From Ooceraea biroi (Eukaryota; Arthropoda; Insecta; Hymenoptera; Formicidae), in assembly GCF_003672135.1 (NCBI RefSeq), contig NC_039517.1, forward strand, positions 12,486,601 to 12,550,600: a DNA stretch of 64,000 bases, in the 5' to 3' direction. The position numbers and the translations under genes were made by a program. The notes under the pieces were generated by a model, which had not been told where the DNA came from, did no database searches, and saw only the letters and a list, made by a program, of their open reading frames with translations. Shown here one piece after another: positions 21,388-32,374 of this stretch; within the stretch, counting starts at the first letter, position 1; each line of letters opens with the position of its first letter.

Positions 21388-21957
21388 GCGAATAACATAA
21401 ACGAAATCGCGCTGAGAGGCAATGCAAAGAAAACTGTACGGAACAGTAACAGTGCAAGAAATTGCACGAGAGACAAAACAAAAGGATAAGGAATTATCAG
21501 ACATATTACATGCATTGCAATCAGGGAAACAGATTCATAGGTCAAAATTTTATCAGACAGAAAATTAAATCAGACAGAATTAAGTTTACAACAAGGTACA
21601 ATTATGCGCGGTCATAAAGTTATCATTCCGAAAGCGTTACGTGGAATAATACTTAAAGAACTACATACTGGACATTTCGGGATTGTCAAAATGAAAAGTT
21701 TGGCCCGAAATTATTGTTGGTGGCCCAGTATTGATTCGGATATTGAGGAGTTAGCAAAAGAATGTGTGGATTGTAAAGTACACATGAATAATTCTTCGAA
21801 AGTTCCTGTACATGTTTGGCAAACACCTTTAGAATCAATACAGCGTGTGCATTTAGATTTTGCAGGTCTTTCTTGTGGGAAAAATGTTTCTTGTATTAGT
21901 CGATGCATACTCGAAATGGCCAGAAGTTCATATTATTAAAAACATTACCGCTGCAAG
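21388..21957 (+). pseudogene. pol: Gypsy-type pol fragment: integrase zinc finger and core start
   Basis: A spacer sequence (VQEIARETKQDKELSDILHA-like, in broken frames) leads into an open stretch from 21604 with KELHTGHFGIVKMKSLARNY and CVDCKVHMN, the HHCC integrase finger, then VHLDFAGLSCGK, the first catalytic Asp. A frameshift near 21884 precedes DAYSKWPE-like sequence. The gene is interrupted at 21958 by a mariner and resumes at 23223. Confidence 0.85.
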
Positions 21958-21959
21958 TA

Positions 21960-23220
21960 TTAGATGGTAAACTTAATTCCTGCCGCTCGCTACTAGAAGG
22001 TGCCGGCTCCAACGCTGGCGAGTTTCAACGTTGAAGTCGCATGTCTTTTGTAATTTAGATATTACTGAAAGTGATTCAGTCCTCACAGGTTAGATTTCTC
22101 GACTCGAAAGAGATTTTCCAATCGATTGAAAATTAACCGCGATAAGCTGTTTTTTCGACATGTACTTCTTCACTACTTCGACCTCAAGAAAACCGCAGCT
22201 GAAACGCATCGCTTATTTTCCGAAATGTATGGTGATGAAACTTCATCGGAAAGAACATGTAGAGTTTGGTTTTGAACGCTTTCGAAACCGTGATTTTGAC
22301 GTGAGAGATAAAGAATGTCCCGGACAGCCGAAAAAATTTGAAGATGTTGAGTTGCAAGAATTGCTCGATGAGAATCCAACTCAAGCGCTTTTAGAGTTGT
22401 CGAAAGCGTTAAATGTTACTCCAATGGCCGTCTCAAAACGCTTGCATGCCATGGGAAAAATTTATAAGGAAGGGATATGGCTACCACATGAGTTGTCAGA
22501 AAATGCCATTTTGAATCGTTTGTCTATCGTGACTTCTTTGCTTGCCAGGTAAAGAAAAAAAGAATTTTTTGTGGCGTATCGTGACTAGCGATGAAAAATG
22601 AATTTATTTTGATAATCCCAAGCGGAGAAAATCATAGGTGGACCCCGGCCAACCATCCACTTCAGCGCCGAAGAGGAATATTCACGGGCATAAGACCTTG
22701 CTCTGCATTTGGTAGAACCAGGAGGGTGTGCTGTATTACGAGCTCTTGCGTCCAAATAAAACCGTTACAGCTGATTGCTACCAACAGCCATTATGCCGAT
22801 TGAGTGACGAATTGATTCAAAAAAGACCATCCGTAGCCAACAATCGACGCAAAGTCATTATTTTGCATGATAACGCTCGACCGCATGTTGCGAAAAGCGT
22901 GAAGCAGACACTTCTAGAGCTTGAATGGGAAGTCCTCCAACGTACTCTCCAGATTTGGCACCGTCGGATTACCATCTCTTCCGGTCGATGCAACATGCAC
23001 TTACAGACACACACTTCTCCAGTTACGAAGAAGTCCAAAACTGGGTGGATGAATGAATCGCCTCGAAAGACACCATTGTGAGATTGCCCTATTGCCGGAA
23101 AGATGGGAAAAAGTAGTAGAAAATGGAGGAAATTACTTTGATTGAGGTTCATTCATTTTCCCTTCGAAACAAATCAATTTTGGAGACGAAAAAACGGCAG
23201 GAATTAAGTTTACCACCTAA
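21960..23220 (+). mobile_element. 1.26 kb mariner (DD34D) inside Gypsy integrase
   Basis: The ends TTAGATGGTAAACTTAATTC and (as complement) TTAGGTGGTAAACTTAATTC are inverted repeats of 26 bp with one mismatch, flanked by TA at 21958-21959 and 23221-23222. The length of 1261 bp is typical of mariner. The Gypsy integrase reading resumes exactly after the right TA. Confidence 0.93.
22135..23145 (+). pseudogene. Mariner transposase, frameshifted
   Basis: Pieces in order: helix-turn-helix part (YFDLKKTAAETHRLF, then DVRDKECPGQPKKFEDVEL and TPMAVSKRLHAMGKI), the catalytic blocks TSDEKW and HDNARPHVA, and SPDLAPSDYH in a shifted frame, ending at TGA 23143-23145. All three Asp of the DD34D triad can be seen, but in different frames: shifts lie near 22275, 22550-22640 and 22950. 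No upstream ATG in frame with the first block was found. The gene is inactive as read. Confidence 0.85.
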
Positions 23221-23222
23221 TA

Positions 23223-24028
23223 CAATTGCTAAATGTCGACAAATATTCGTATCGTATAGTGTACCTCAAATAATTGTCACAGACAATGGCAGAACGTTTA
23301 CTTCTTTCGAGTTTAAGATGTTTGTAAAATCCAATGGTATTGTGCATAAATTCACGTCGCCTTACAACCCTGCCAAATGGGCAGGCAGAATGCTTCATAC
23401 AAATCCTTAAGCAAGCGTTACGACGTACGCACTGTGCATCTTCAAATCTTGAATTGTTATTAAGTCAATTATTGTTACAATATAGAATTATGCTGCATAC
23501 CATTACGAAGAAATCACCTGCTGAAATGTTTTTAGGTCGAAATTTACGCACTCGATTAGATCTTATGATACCGCGTAACCGACAAGAAAATGTAACAATT
23601 TCGTTGCACATACCGACGCGATCTTTTGTGTGCAGGAAAAGAGTCGCATGCAGGAATTATACAAATAATATTAAGTGGAAATTTGGTACAATATCGAAAC
23701 GACTGGGAAAACTACATTATAAAATACTTTTGGATGACGGTTGTCTTTGGACAAGACAGGTTAATCAATTACGTTCTGTTGGTAAAAATGTTCGTAGTGT
23801 AAACGACTCACTATTGGCAAAGCGATACGAATGAAGGGACAGAGGAAAATAATCCACCTGTGCCTCCATTATAACAACTACCTTTGCATCATGAGTTGGA
23901 CGAACAAGCACAAGCACAGGCATAGGCGCAGGAAAATGCATCTATTCTTCCTCCAGGATACATACCAAATACCGCGACGTTCAGCGAGACTTAAGAAACG
24001 TCCAGATTATTTGTCACAATATATTTAA
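23223..24028 (+). pseudogene. Gypsy integrase core end and C terminus (continuation)
   Basis: PQIIVTDNGRTFTSFEFKMF holds the second catalytic Asp; after a frameshift near 23370, NGQAECFIQILKQAL gives the Glu. The C terminus (KKSPAEMFLGRNLRTRLDL, then VNQLRSVGKNV) ends after another shift in IPRRSARLKKRPDYL. It is the same copy as 21388-21957, split by the mariner. Confidence 0.85.
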
Positions 24029-24092
24029 AGTATCATGTACTGCGAGTCATGCGGAGTTTTTGTTTCAATGCGCAATAGCGAGGTACGTTTTC

Positions 24093-24161
24093 TTTTTAGA
24101 GAGAGGGGTGTTATATAAATATACGGATATATGTTAAATTGCGCACGTTTCGTTTTATATA
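24093..24161 (+). repeat. Polypurine tract and start of Gypsy 3' LTR
   Basis: AGAGAGAGGGG (about 24096-24106) is followed by TGTTATATAAATATACGG, a canonical polypurine-tract/LTR junction just after the pol end. The LTR is interrupted at 24162 by a palindromic mariner and continues from 26397 to roughly 26550. Confidence 0.7.
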
Positions 24162-26396
24162 CAGGGTGTGGCAAAAGTATGGAAACACCTCAATTTTACG
24201 AAAACTATGCATTTTAGAGAAAATTGCTTCAAACAAAAGTTGTATGGTTTCACATAACGCATTACACAGCAATATCAGTATGACCTCGAAGAGTATTGTC
24301 AAGGTCACATGAAGGTCATCTTCAACTTCTTAAACGGAAACACCCAATTTTTATTGCATATTCTTATAGCTTATCTCGAGAGCTTTTCAAAACACTATAA
24401 TATAGCCTTTTTTCATGAAGTACTTTTCGAGTTATGAGGCTTGAAAATTACGGTATCGTGAGTTTGAGCGTTTTAGAGTACATTTTGAAAGTGGCTTCCA
24501 TTGATTTCCTGACAATATGCCAATCTTTGATAGAACGCAGAAATAGCTCTACGATTAAATTCAGCAGGTATTAAAGCTGCTTCATCCCTTATCCGCTGCC
24601 TCAATTCTTGGATGCTTTGAGGTATTGTTTCGTAAACCTTACTCCTCAGGTAGCCCCAAAAGTAATAATCCAGAGGACTGAGATCTGGTGACCAAGGTGG
24701 CCAATCTTCTCCTCCCTCATTTCGGTTCCTTCTTCCTATCCACCTTCGTGGAAAAATGGAGAAGGATAGGGAAAAGGAAAGGGAAGAGAGGATCCATTCT
24801 CCCCCCCCCCCTTATCGATACTCTGACATGGTAGAACACACAAACGCCAGAGTGTAGAGTGTTATTATCTCGCGCACAAGCATTGAGATAGGGTGATAGC
24901 GTCCAGAGACCAGCACTCTACGCTTCTGCTGAGAACTTTTGTCTTTTTAGATCGGGACGTAATAAAGTAAATATTAATAGTTTGACTAAAAATGGCTAGC
25001 GAATTGTCGGAGCGTGAAAGAATCACTATCCTCATGATGCGCGGATGGGGTGATAATGAACAATCGTTCAGTGAAGCAGTTCGATTGTTTAATGACACTT
25101 TTTCTAATCGTCATATTCATAGATCCACTGTTTCGAAAACAATACAGCGTTTTCAAGAAACTCGTACTGTAAGCAATTGCTCTAGATTAGACAGGTCATC
25201 GTCTGGAAGTAATGAGAATAAACAACTTGATGTTCTGCAGAGTTTTAATGAAAATTCCCATATGTCTGTTAGAAGAGCAGCTCAAGCTCACGATATTGCA
25301 CCCAGATCCGTCCACAGAATTCTAACAAAAAATAAATTACATCCATACAAACTGTAGTACGTTCAAGAAGTGCAAGATGGAGATAATGAGCTTCGTTTGC
25401 GTTTTTGTGCAAGAATGATAGAGCTAATAGATGCCTCGCCCAACTTCCTTTACTTTCTTTATCAAGTTGTTTTCACATACGAGGCAACCATCACGTTGAC
25501 AGGAGAGGTTAATAATCAAAATTTTCGCTTGTGGTCGGATGAAAATCCAAATTGGATGCGGGAAACTCACACGCAATACCCACAAAAAGTAAATGTATGG
25601 TGTGGCATGATAGATACTTATTTGATAGGGCCGTTTTTTGGGGAGAGAAATCTTAATGCTCAAATGTACGAGAGATTATTTGTAGATGAAATAATTCCAG
25701 CCATACAAAATATTTTTCGAATAACTTACAGTAAATATGGTTTCAACATGCTGGAGCTCCGCCTCATTTTGGTGCAGGACTACGCCAAATTTTAAATGAG
25801 GTTTTCCCACGAAGGTGGATAGAAAGAAGGAACCAAAATGAGGGAGAAGAAGATTGGCCACCTCGGTCACCAGATCTCAGTCCTCTGGATTATTACTTTT
25901 GGGGCTACCTGAGGAGTAAGGTTTACGAAACAATACCTCAAAGCATCCAAGAATTAAGGCAGCGGATAAGGGATGAAGCAGCTTTAATACCTGCTGAACG
26001 TAATCGTAGAACTATTTCTGCGTTCTATCAAAGATTGGCATATTGTCAGGAAATCAATGGAAGCCACTTTCAAAATGTACTCTAAAACGCTCAAACTCAC
26101 GATACCGTAATTTTCAAGCCTCATAACTCGAAAAGTACTTCATGAAAAAAGGCTATATTATAGTGTTTTGAAAAGCTCTCGAGATAAGCTATAAGAATAT
26201 GCAATAAAAATTGGGTGTTTCCGTTTAAGAAGTTGAAGATGACCTTCATGTGACCTTGACAACACTCTTCGAGGTCATACTGATATTGCTGTGTAATGCG
26301 TTATGTGAAACCATACAACTTTTGTCTGAAACAATTTTCTCTAAAATGCATAGTTTTCGTAAAATTGAGGTGTTTTCATACTTTTGCCATACCCTG
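24162..26396 (+). mobile_element. Mariner-like element with 595 bp inverted arms that include transposase coding DNA
   Basis: The ends CAGGGTGTGGCAAAAGTATG and its near-complement are flanked by TA. The left arm (24162-24756) is the reverse complement of the right arm (25802-26396). The arms go far beyond normal inverted repeats: they contain the last ~280 bp of the transposase gene, so that coding sequence exists in both orientations. The centre (24757-25801) holds the rest of the gene and an unrelated GGGAAAAGGAAAGGG / C-run segment. Confidence 0.9.
24992..26085 (+). pseudogene. Tc1/mariner-family transposase with damaged catalytic sites
   Basis: The start ATG reads MASELSERERITILMMRGWG, followed by helix-turn-helix sequence (HRSTVSKTIQRFQET, then SVRRAAQAHDIAPRSVHRIL). 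An in-frame TAG at 25355-25357 and a frameshift near 25745 break it. The first catalytic block reads FTYEATI where the family has a DEAT-type motif, and the second reads HAGAPPHF where the family has DGAPPH, so two of three Asp appear lost. The third block SPDLSPLDYYFWGYL is intact. Stop TAA at 26083-26085. Confidence 0.85.
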
Positions 26397-26550
26397 TATA
26401 TTGCATTCTTTTGGTTCCGTGATCGGTACTTGTCTTCACGCGTTTTCCTGGCACGTACTGACTCGCTCACTATGGCACGCATTTCGTCATCTCAAAAAAG
26501 TTTATATTATAAAGGAATAAAGTAATTATCAGGACACATACGAGCCTGAG
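26397..26550 (+). repeat. Right part of interrupted Gypsy 3' LTR
   Basis: The sequence follows the right TA of the palindromic mariner and leads, without coding content, to a junction with a minus-strand Gypsy reverse-transcriptase scrap. The exact LTR end is not defined. Confidence 0.45.
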
Positions 26551-26552
26551 TG

Positions 26553-26782
26553 TTAAATACATCGTTCCTCGCACCATATACAACAATATCTAAATACATC
26601 TTGTAGTCCTCGGGCAATTTCATGTATGATTTCTTCATACATGAAATGACACTTATCTAATCTTAAGTCTAATAAGTTTTCCGTAAGTAATTGAAAAACT
26701 TTATTCAAGGTGTCAAAATATTCTTCTATTTTTTCCGTCGCCATAAGAAAATTATCGCTATACGCGACTACATTACCGCTTA
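26553..26782 (-). pseudogene. Gypsy reverse transcriptase scrap
   Basis: On the minus strand the sequence reads AYSDNFLMATEKIEEYFDTL then LRLDKCHFMYEEI, the region spanning the polymerase active site (YxDD, here altered to YSDN) and the KCxF block. A frameshift follows. It is cut on the right by TTAA at 26783, the start of a copy of the TTAA-type end. Confidence 0.7.
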
Positions 26783-26786
26783 TTAA

Positions 26787-27400
26787 GGGGATGCTGGAGT
26801 GGCTAGGGACATTTTATATTAACCGATATTTTATATTATGAATATCTTTGAATGTGCTTTACAAAATTGCAAAATTCTTCCACACGATTAAAGTACGCAG
26901 AAAAATGACGAGGGCGACACTCCACTTTATAGGAAAAACGAAAAAAAGTAAAAATAGCATTTTGTCTTGGCATGTAGAGCTGTCACCTGATAACAATATT
27001 GACTGAATACAAGAAAATCTACAAATATATATACCAAATAAGACCGTCGCCCTCTAGGGACAACATTTAAGACAAATATTATGTAATTAGAACTAAGATT
27101 AAAAACCTAGAAAAAAAGATATTAGTAACGTAAATTTTATAACCTCAAATACAGATGGAGATGATAAAAAAGAGCAGTAATTCGTACAAAAGTAGGTGTC
27201 GGATCTTACGAGAGATGGCGCCACAATCTGCTAGTACGGCAGCATTATCTTCGTCTATTCATGTGTGTGAAAGTATTATACATACATGTCGCCACACATA
27301 TGTGTCTACTTTCACTTGATCGCATGCTCGCTCGATTGCTCGTTTTGGCTTCTTCGCGCCTCGCCAGGGCCGGATTATGATTTTTAGGGGCCCGAATTAT
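26787..27400 (+). mobile_element. Fragment of the TTAA element family
   Basis: TTAA (26783-26786) then GGGGATGCTGGAGTGGCTAG matches the left end at 9983 with a few changes. Downstream sequence is related to 10020-10420, including a shared CGAGAGATGGCGC. No partner right end was found nearby and there is no gene. Confidence 0.5.
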
Positions 27401-27423
27401 GAATTGTTGCAATTCATAAATCA

Positions 27424-27806
27424 ATACCCGGTAAAAAATTTTTTATATATCATCATATAAAACTATACGTAATTATATAGAAACATTAAAAATTATGTAT
27501 CAAATATGTCCATATATGTTTATACATACTTCCTTTCTCTTATATAATTTCTCATATATGTAGAACAAATAATAAGAAAAATAATTGAAAAATAAGTAGA
27601 AAAGTAATTTGCGCATTTTCTTTTTGTAAAGTTGTGATTTTGTATAATTGTGAGATAATATTTTATACATCATCATATATAATCGTATATAACATGTTTC
27701 TATATATATATATATATATATGGACATATTAGATACATAATTTTATATATTTTTATATAATTACGTACAGTTTTATAGGATGATATATAAAAAATTTTTT
27801 ACCGGG
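27424..27806. repeat. AT-rich foldback element, about 90 bp arms
   Basis: CCCGGTAAAAAATTTTTTAT at the left is mirrored by its complement at the right end, through ATGTATCAAATATGTCC-type sequence. An (AT)n run lies in the right arm (about 27700-27720). Confidence 0.75.
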
Positions 27807-28036
27807 ACGTAACTTATATACGGCAAAGAAATAAAATAAATAGAAGTGAATGGGCATTATATATGTGAATAATCAATACATAAAAATTATATATACATAT
27901 ATACTAATGATACAGGGTATGTTTAACAAAGAAATCACAGCACAATAGTACTAATAAACAAAACAATAATAATAACCCGACATGAAATCCGTAAGATAAT
28001 GTAATGCAAAAGAAAAGAGAGAAAATATTATATATA

Positions 28037-30040
28037 CAAGGTGGTCCACTTAAATCGATCATTTTAGATATTTCACTTGTTTTTGATGATACGAAAAAAT
28101 GTCTAAGGAAAAAGTTGCACCGTTCGAAGGGGCTATCATGATGACAGAACAACAATTTTTTCAAGGCTATTTTTTCCGGAGATTCAAAGGTCAAGATAAT
28201 TTTTTTAAATGGAACTACATATTTTTGTTTGTGCAATTTTATAGCCAACATCGAGAGGAGTTCAGCGACCTATGACAACATGACCTTTAAATGATCTTGA
28301 ACGCGGGAAACAGAAAAATCAAACTTTATGCTCTTCAACACAAAAATTTATTTAAGGAGGTGTTCGAAATGATGTCCTTCGACTTCAATACATTTTGTAA
28401 TACGATGCACAAATGATACTCTTACCCTTTCTATCATTTCTGAATTTATACTAGTACATGCATTCAAAATGCGCTCTCTTTATGTTCTCTTGTGTAGTTG
28501 GTACATCATTGTAAACAGTGTTCTTTAACATTCCCCACAAAAAAGTCTAAAGGATTCAAATCAGGAGAACGTGCTGGCCAACTGATATGTCCTCCTCTTC
28601 CTACCCAGCGTTCCGGAAACATTTCGTGTAAAACTGTACGTGCAACACGTCGTTATGAGCCGGACAACCATCATGCTGATACCACATTTGTAAACGAGTT
28701 TCTAACGGCACCTCTTCCAATAAGTTTGATAATTGTTGGGACAAAAAATCAGCATATTTTTGACCATTTAATGTACCATCAATAAAGAAAGGGCCAATGA
28801 TTCGATTGTGTAAAACACCACACCATATATTAAGACCATGGACGTTGACGTTCTACTTGTCGAAGCCACCTTGGATTTTCAACGGACCAATAGTGCATAT
28901 TTCTTCTATTTACTTGTCCATGGTTAGTGAAAGTTGATTCATCGGTAAACAATATTCTGTTGAAGAAGAATTCATTGACCTCCAACTGTTGTAGCGCCCA
29001 TTGACAAAATTCTATTCGATTAATAAAATCATTTCCATGAAGTTCTTGATGCAATGCAATGTGATATGGATGAAATGAGTGGCGTTTAAGAATGCGTAAA
29101 ACACTTGCTTGGAAATACCAGTATTTCTTTGTATTTGTCGAGAACTGATATGTGGATTATTTGCCACTGAGCCAAAACAGTAACTTCTGCTGGTTCATTA
29201 GTTTGCAAACGAGGTCGCATTTTCTTACGTGAACAAACACTTCCAGTTTCACGAAATGTTTTAATAAGACAGTCAAAAGCAGCGCGAGACGGTAAACGCT
29301 TTTCAGGGTATCTTTGGCCGTACATTCTCTGCGCCTCTGTAGAGCTTCTTCCGCTTTCACCGTAAATAAGAAGCATTTCTATTCTTTCCTCTTTCGTATA
29401 ATCAGTCATATTTAAACTCTGATATCGAGAAGCTCAGGAAATGAACTGAACTGCGAAAGCATTTCACGATCATAAATATTTACATACACATACACACACG
29501 CACACAATACATGTATGGAATTCTTTCAATCTTACATTCCATTGAATTCCAGAACATGAGAGTGTTTACTGATGAATCAATGTTCACTAACCATGGACAA
29601 GTAAATAGAAGAAATATGAACTATTGGACCGTCGAAAATCTAAGGTGGCTTCGATAAGTAGAACGTCCATGGAGCCTTAGAAAATGTATCGAAGTCGGAG
29701 GACATCATTTCGAACACGTCCTTAAATATATTTTTGTGTTGAAGAGCATAAAGTTTGATTTTTCTGTTTCCCGCGTTCAAGATCATTTAAAGGTCATGTT
29801 GTCATAGGTCGCTAAACTCCTCTTGATGTTGGCTATAAAATTGCGCAAATAAAAATATGTAGTTCCATTTAAAAAAATTATCTTGACCTTTGAATCTCCG
29901 GAAAAAATAGCCTTGAAAAAATTGTTGTTCTGTCATCATGATAGCCCCTTCGAACGGTGCAACTTTTTCCTTAAACAGTTTTTCGTATCATCAAAAACAA
30001 GTAAAATATCTAAGATGATCGATTTAAGTGGACCACCCTG
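28037..30040 (-). mobile_element. Second long-armed mariner-like element
   Basis: The ends CAAGGTGGTCCACTTAAATC and the complement of CAGGGTGGTCCACTTAAATC are flanked by TA (28035-28036; 30041-30042). The arms of about 355 bp (28037-28393 and 29690-30040) are near-identical, and an extra piece of transposase DNA (29563-29684) is an inverted copy of 28852-28966. The transposase is on the minus strand. Confidence 0.88.
28340..29409 (-). pseudogene. Tc1/mariner-type transposase (DD41D-like), frameshifted
   Basis: ATG at 29409 begins MTDYTKEERIEMLLIYGESG, a helix-turn-helix region (YPEKRLPSRAAFDCLIKTFRE). After a shift near 29090 a second stretch has ILFTDESTFTNHGQVNRRN and YWSVENPRW; further right on the minus strand, in broken frames, come DGCPAHN and SPDLNPLDFF blocks. 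All three Asp positions are recognisable but the frame is lost several times. The DD41D label is from recalled motif similarity. Confidence 0.8.
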
Positions 30041-30111
30041 TATAATGATAAAGAGAGAAAAAGAAGAAAAAAAAAACGATCTTTACTCCCTCCGGCGGAC
30101 TGGTCGGAAGA

Positions 30112-30711
30112 TTAGTTCTCCCTGCGGGCGGCGGTGTAGCAGGAACGTTTGCCCGGTCTCCGGATGTCGGTGTCTGTACTTTTGTCCCGGTCGAAGGCGG
30201 TCGGCGACGTCGTACGGGATCCGGGGGCTGGCGGGCCCTCGGATAGCTGATAATGTTGAGGCCAGAGTCGACGATCGTGCCCGGTTCGGCGGTGGTGGCG
30301 GCCGACACGGTGGCGGTGGTGGTGGCGGCTGCGTCGTGCCCGTTGCGGCCGGATTTGCCGACGGAGTAGGTGGTCTCGGCCCTCGATTACTCCGAGGTCC
30401 ATATCGAAGTCGGAGTCGGAGAACTGCCCAAACAGGGCCTCCATCTCTGCTCGAAATTGGGCCGGTGTTAAGGGCGCCCGGTGTTCTGGCGACGCGGCTG
30501 TTTGCGCACTGTCCAGTCTGTTTGACCGCATTCTGGGCCGGCTCGGTGGTGGCGGTGTTTCTAGAGCGGCGCACAACTTATCCTGCCGGGACCGGGGGTA
30601 CCGCGACCGGCTGATAGGTGGTCTGCTGGTTGCCTCTTTTGGTGGCGAATAAGCGGGACGCACGGCCTGACTGGCCGCGGCCCGTGCTTGCTCGTGCTCT
30701 CGTCGGCTCAT
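30112..30711 (-). CDS. Downstream ORF of the Gypsy element, Arg/Pro-rich, function unknown
   Basis: The ATG at 30711 reads MSRREHEQARAAASQAV; the frame runs through SPEHRAPLTPAQFRAEMEAL and becomes Arg/His-rich toward 30112. The ORF overlaps nothing of note upstream (pol ends at 30785). Another frame in 30083-30574 ends with a more protein-like PYDVADRLRPGQKYRHRHPE, so a frameshift near 30370 may have split one protein. No transmembrane segment or signal peptide is seen, so it is not an envelope protein. Confidence 0.45.
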   Translation of the reverse strand: MSRREHEQARAAASQAVRPAYSPPKEATSRPPISRSRYPRSRQDKLCAALETPPPPSRPRMRSNRLDSAQTAASPEHRAPLTPAQFRAEMEALFGQFSDSDFDMDLGVIEGRDHLLRRQIRPQRARRSRHHHRHRVGRHHRRTGHDRRLWPQHYQLSEGPPAPGSRTTSPTAFDRDKSTDTDIRRPGKRSCYTAARREN

Positions 30712-30784
30712 GACGACGTACTGCCGGCGCCGCGTGGCATTCGCGCCGTGTGGGGTTTGTTTTGCCCCCGGTATCGCGGTTTGT

Positions 30785-32188
30785 TTACTCTTGTCCGTAC
30801 TTCTTGAGGTCTTTGATGTGTACATTCCCGAGATTCCGACCGTTTTCTTCAAGCTGTACGATAACCGGCGATACAATTCTTCGTACCATATATGGGCCGG
30901 TGTATTTCGGCGCGAGTTTACCCGCGAAATTTTCTGCGGCGTTGGATAGCGGATGCTCGCGCTTCATGACCGCGTCCCCGGCTTCCGGCCGCCAGTCTCG
31001 GCGTCGTAAGTTGTAATAACGGCCCTGCCGCTCGGTGGCCTCTTGTTGCCGGAGGGTGGCCATTTGGTATGCGTCTCGCATATGTCCGAGCCGCTTGGCT
31101 CGGGGCTGTCTGTTGGGGTGCGGTTCGGCTTCTCCCTCGTCCTCGTCCTCGTGTTCCAGTCGTACGCTTCCGGGGGTCGGCAGCTCCCGTCCATAGGTCA
31201 AGGAGGCCGGGGTGTATCCGGTGCCTTCATGTACGGCGGTGTTTGCTGCGAACACCAGTTCGGGCAATTGGCGATGCCAGGCTCGGTGATTGGCCCCGAC
31301 GAACTGCGCGATCATTGTTTTTAGTGTGCGGTTAGCGCGTTCCACCGGGTTGCATTGAGGAGCGTACGGAGGTGTGCGTTGGTGGTGGATCCAGAGTCGT
31401 TTCATCGTGTCCTCCAACTCTCTGCTCACGAATTGCCTTCCGTTATCGAAGATTATGGTCTTAGGGCACCCGTGCTGATATATCCATTCCTCGATGGCGG
31501 TGCTGACGGCGGCGGCGGTGGCGGTTCGGAGTGGCTTGACCTCCAGCCATTTGCTAAAGACATCCTGGGTCACGATGGCCCAAGCGTGTCCCCTAGAGGA
31601 TCGAGGCAGCGGCCCAATCAGGTCAGTAGCGATAGTGTGACCGGGCTCGGTAGTCAAGCGGTGAATCATCAGTCCAGCCGATGCCTGTTGCTGGACTTTG
31701 TGCGCTTGACAACTCTGGCACCGGCGGACATAGCAGACGGCTTCCCGGAGCATTCCTGGCCAATAATACCTTTGGGCTAGCCGGGCGATGGTCTTCGTGA
31801 TGCCGAGGTGTCCGGCGGTGGCGGCGTCGTGGCATTCGTACAACACCTGGGGCCGTATTGGCTGCGGAACGCACAGTTTCCATGCCGATCTGTCGTCCTC
31901 GTCGTCCAGAGAGTGTCGCTCGTGTATGTGTCGATACAGCTTCCCGTTGAGGACGGCGTAATCCGGCCGTTTCTCTGGCGTGTCCTGCGTTTCTCCCAAC
32001 ATTCGTTGGTACTACCGACAGAGCGACTCCGGTCCTAGGGCGGCGAGGTCGTCGTCGGGATCTTCCTTCTCGTCGAGCGGCTGCCGAGAGAGTGCGTCCG
32101 GAACGGTGTTGCTGGTTCCCTTCTGATATTGCACCTCAAAGTCGTGTTGTTGGAGGGCGACCCGACCATCGGGCCAGTCGTCCGGTCG
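30785..32188 (-). pseudogene. pol: Gypsy RNase H end and integrase, one in-frame stop
   Basis: Directly left of the hAT insertion, VALQQHDFEVQYQKGTSNTV then PDALSRQPL closes RNase H. A single TAG (32012-32014) interrupts the frame, which then gives the integrase: finger HDAATAGHLGITKTIARLAQ with CQSCQAH, core IATDLIGPLPRSSRGHAWAI, then IIFDNGRQFVS and NPVERANRTLKTMIAQ (D, D and E all present). The C-terminal part (KYTGPYMVRRIVSPVIVQLE) ends KDLKKYGQE at 30785. Apart from the stop the integrase looks complete. Confidence 0.92.
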
Positions 32189-32196
32189 GGTGTTCC
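32189..32196 (+). repeat. Left target duplication of hAT copy 2
   Basis: GGTGTTCC here is repeated exactly at 36946-36953, on the other side of the hAT element. Confidence 0.95.
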
Positions 32197-32374
32197 CAGT
32201 GATGATACGCGGGACGGAATTTTCGCGCATGCGCGACAGTAGTCATGGTAATCGTCAACAGAATCAACAACGTACCATGTCGGTTAGTTACGGGCGCAAA
32301 GAATTTGCGGGCCAGGCCAGCGTAGTTAAGATAGGTCAAGGATTTCTCGGTAAAATACATTTATTATAATTAAT

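Noticed and set aside
29883..30614. 243-codon plus-strand frame with Gly-rich stretch
   Set aside because: It spans a mariner arm and the antisense of the Gypsy downstream ORF; no coherent protein.
30112..30711. Envelope gene in Gypsy copy 1
   Set aside because: No signal peptide, transmembrane segment or fusion-type motif; composition is Arg/Pro-rich.
31043..31780. Plus-strand frames over the Gypsy integrase
   Set aside because: Shadows of the minus-strand integrase, whose catalytic motifs are clear.
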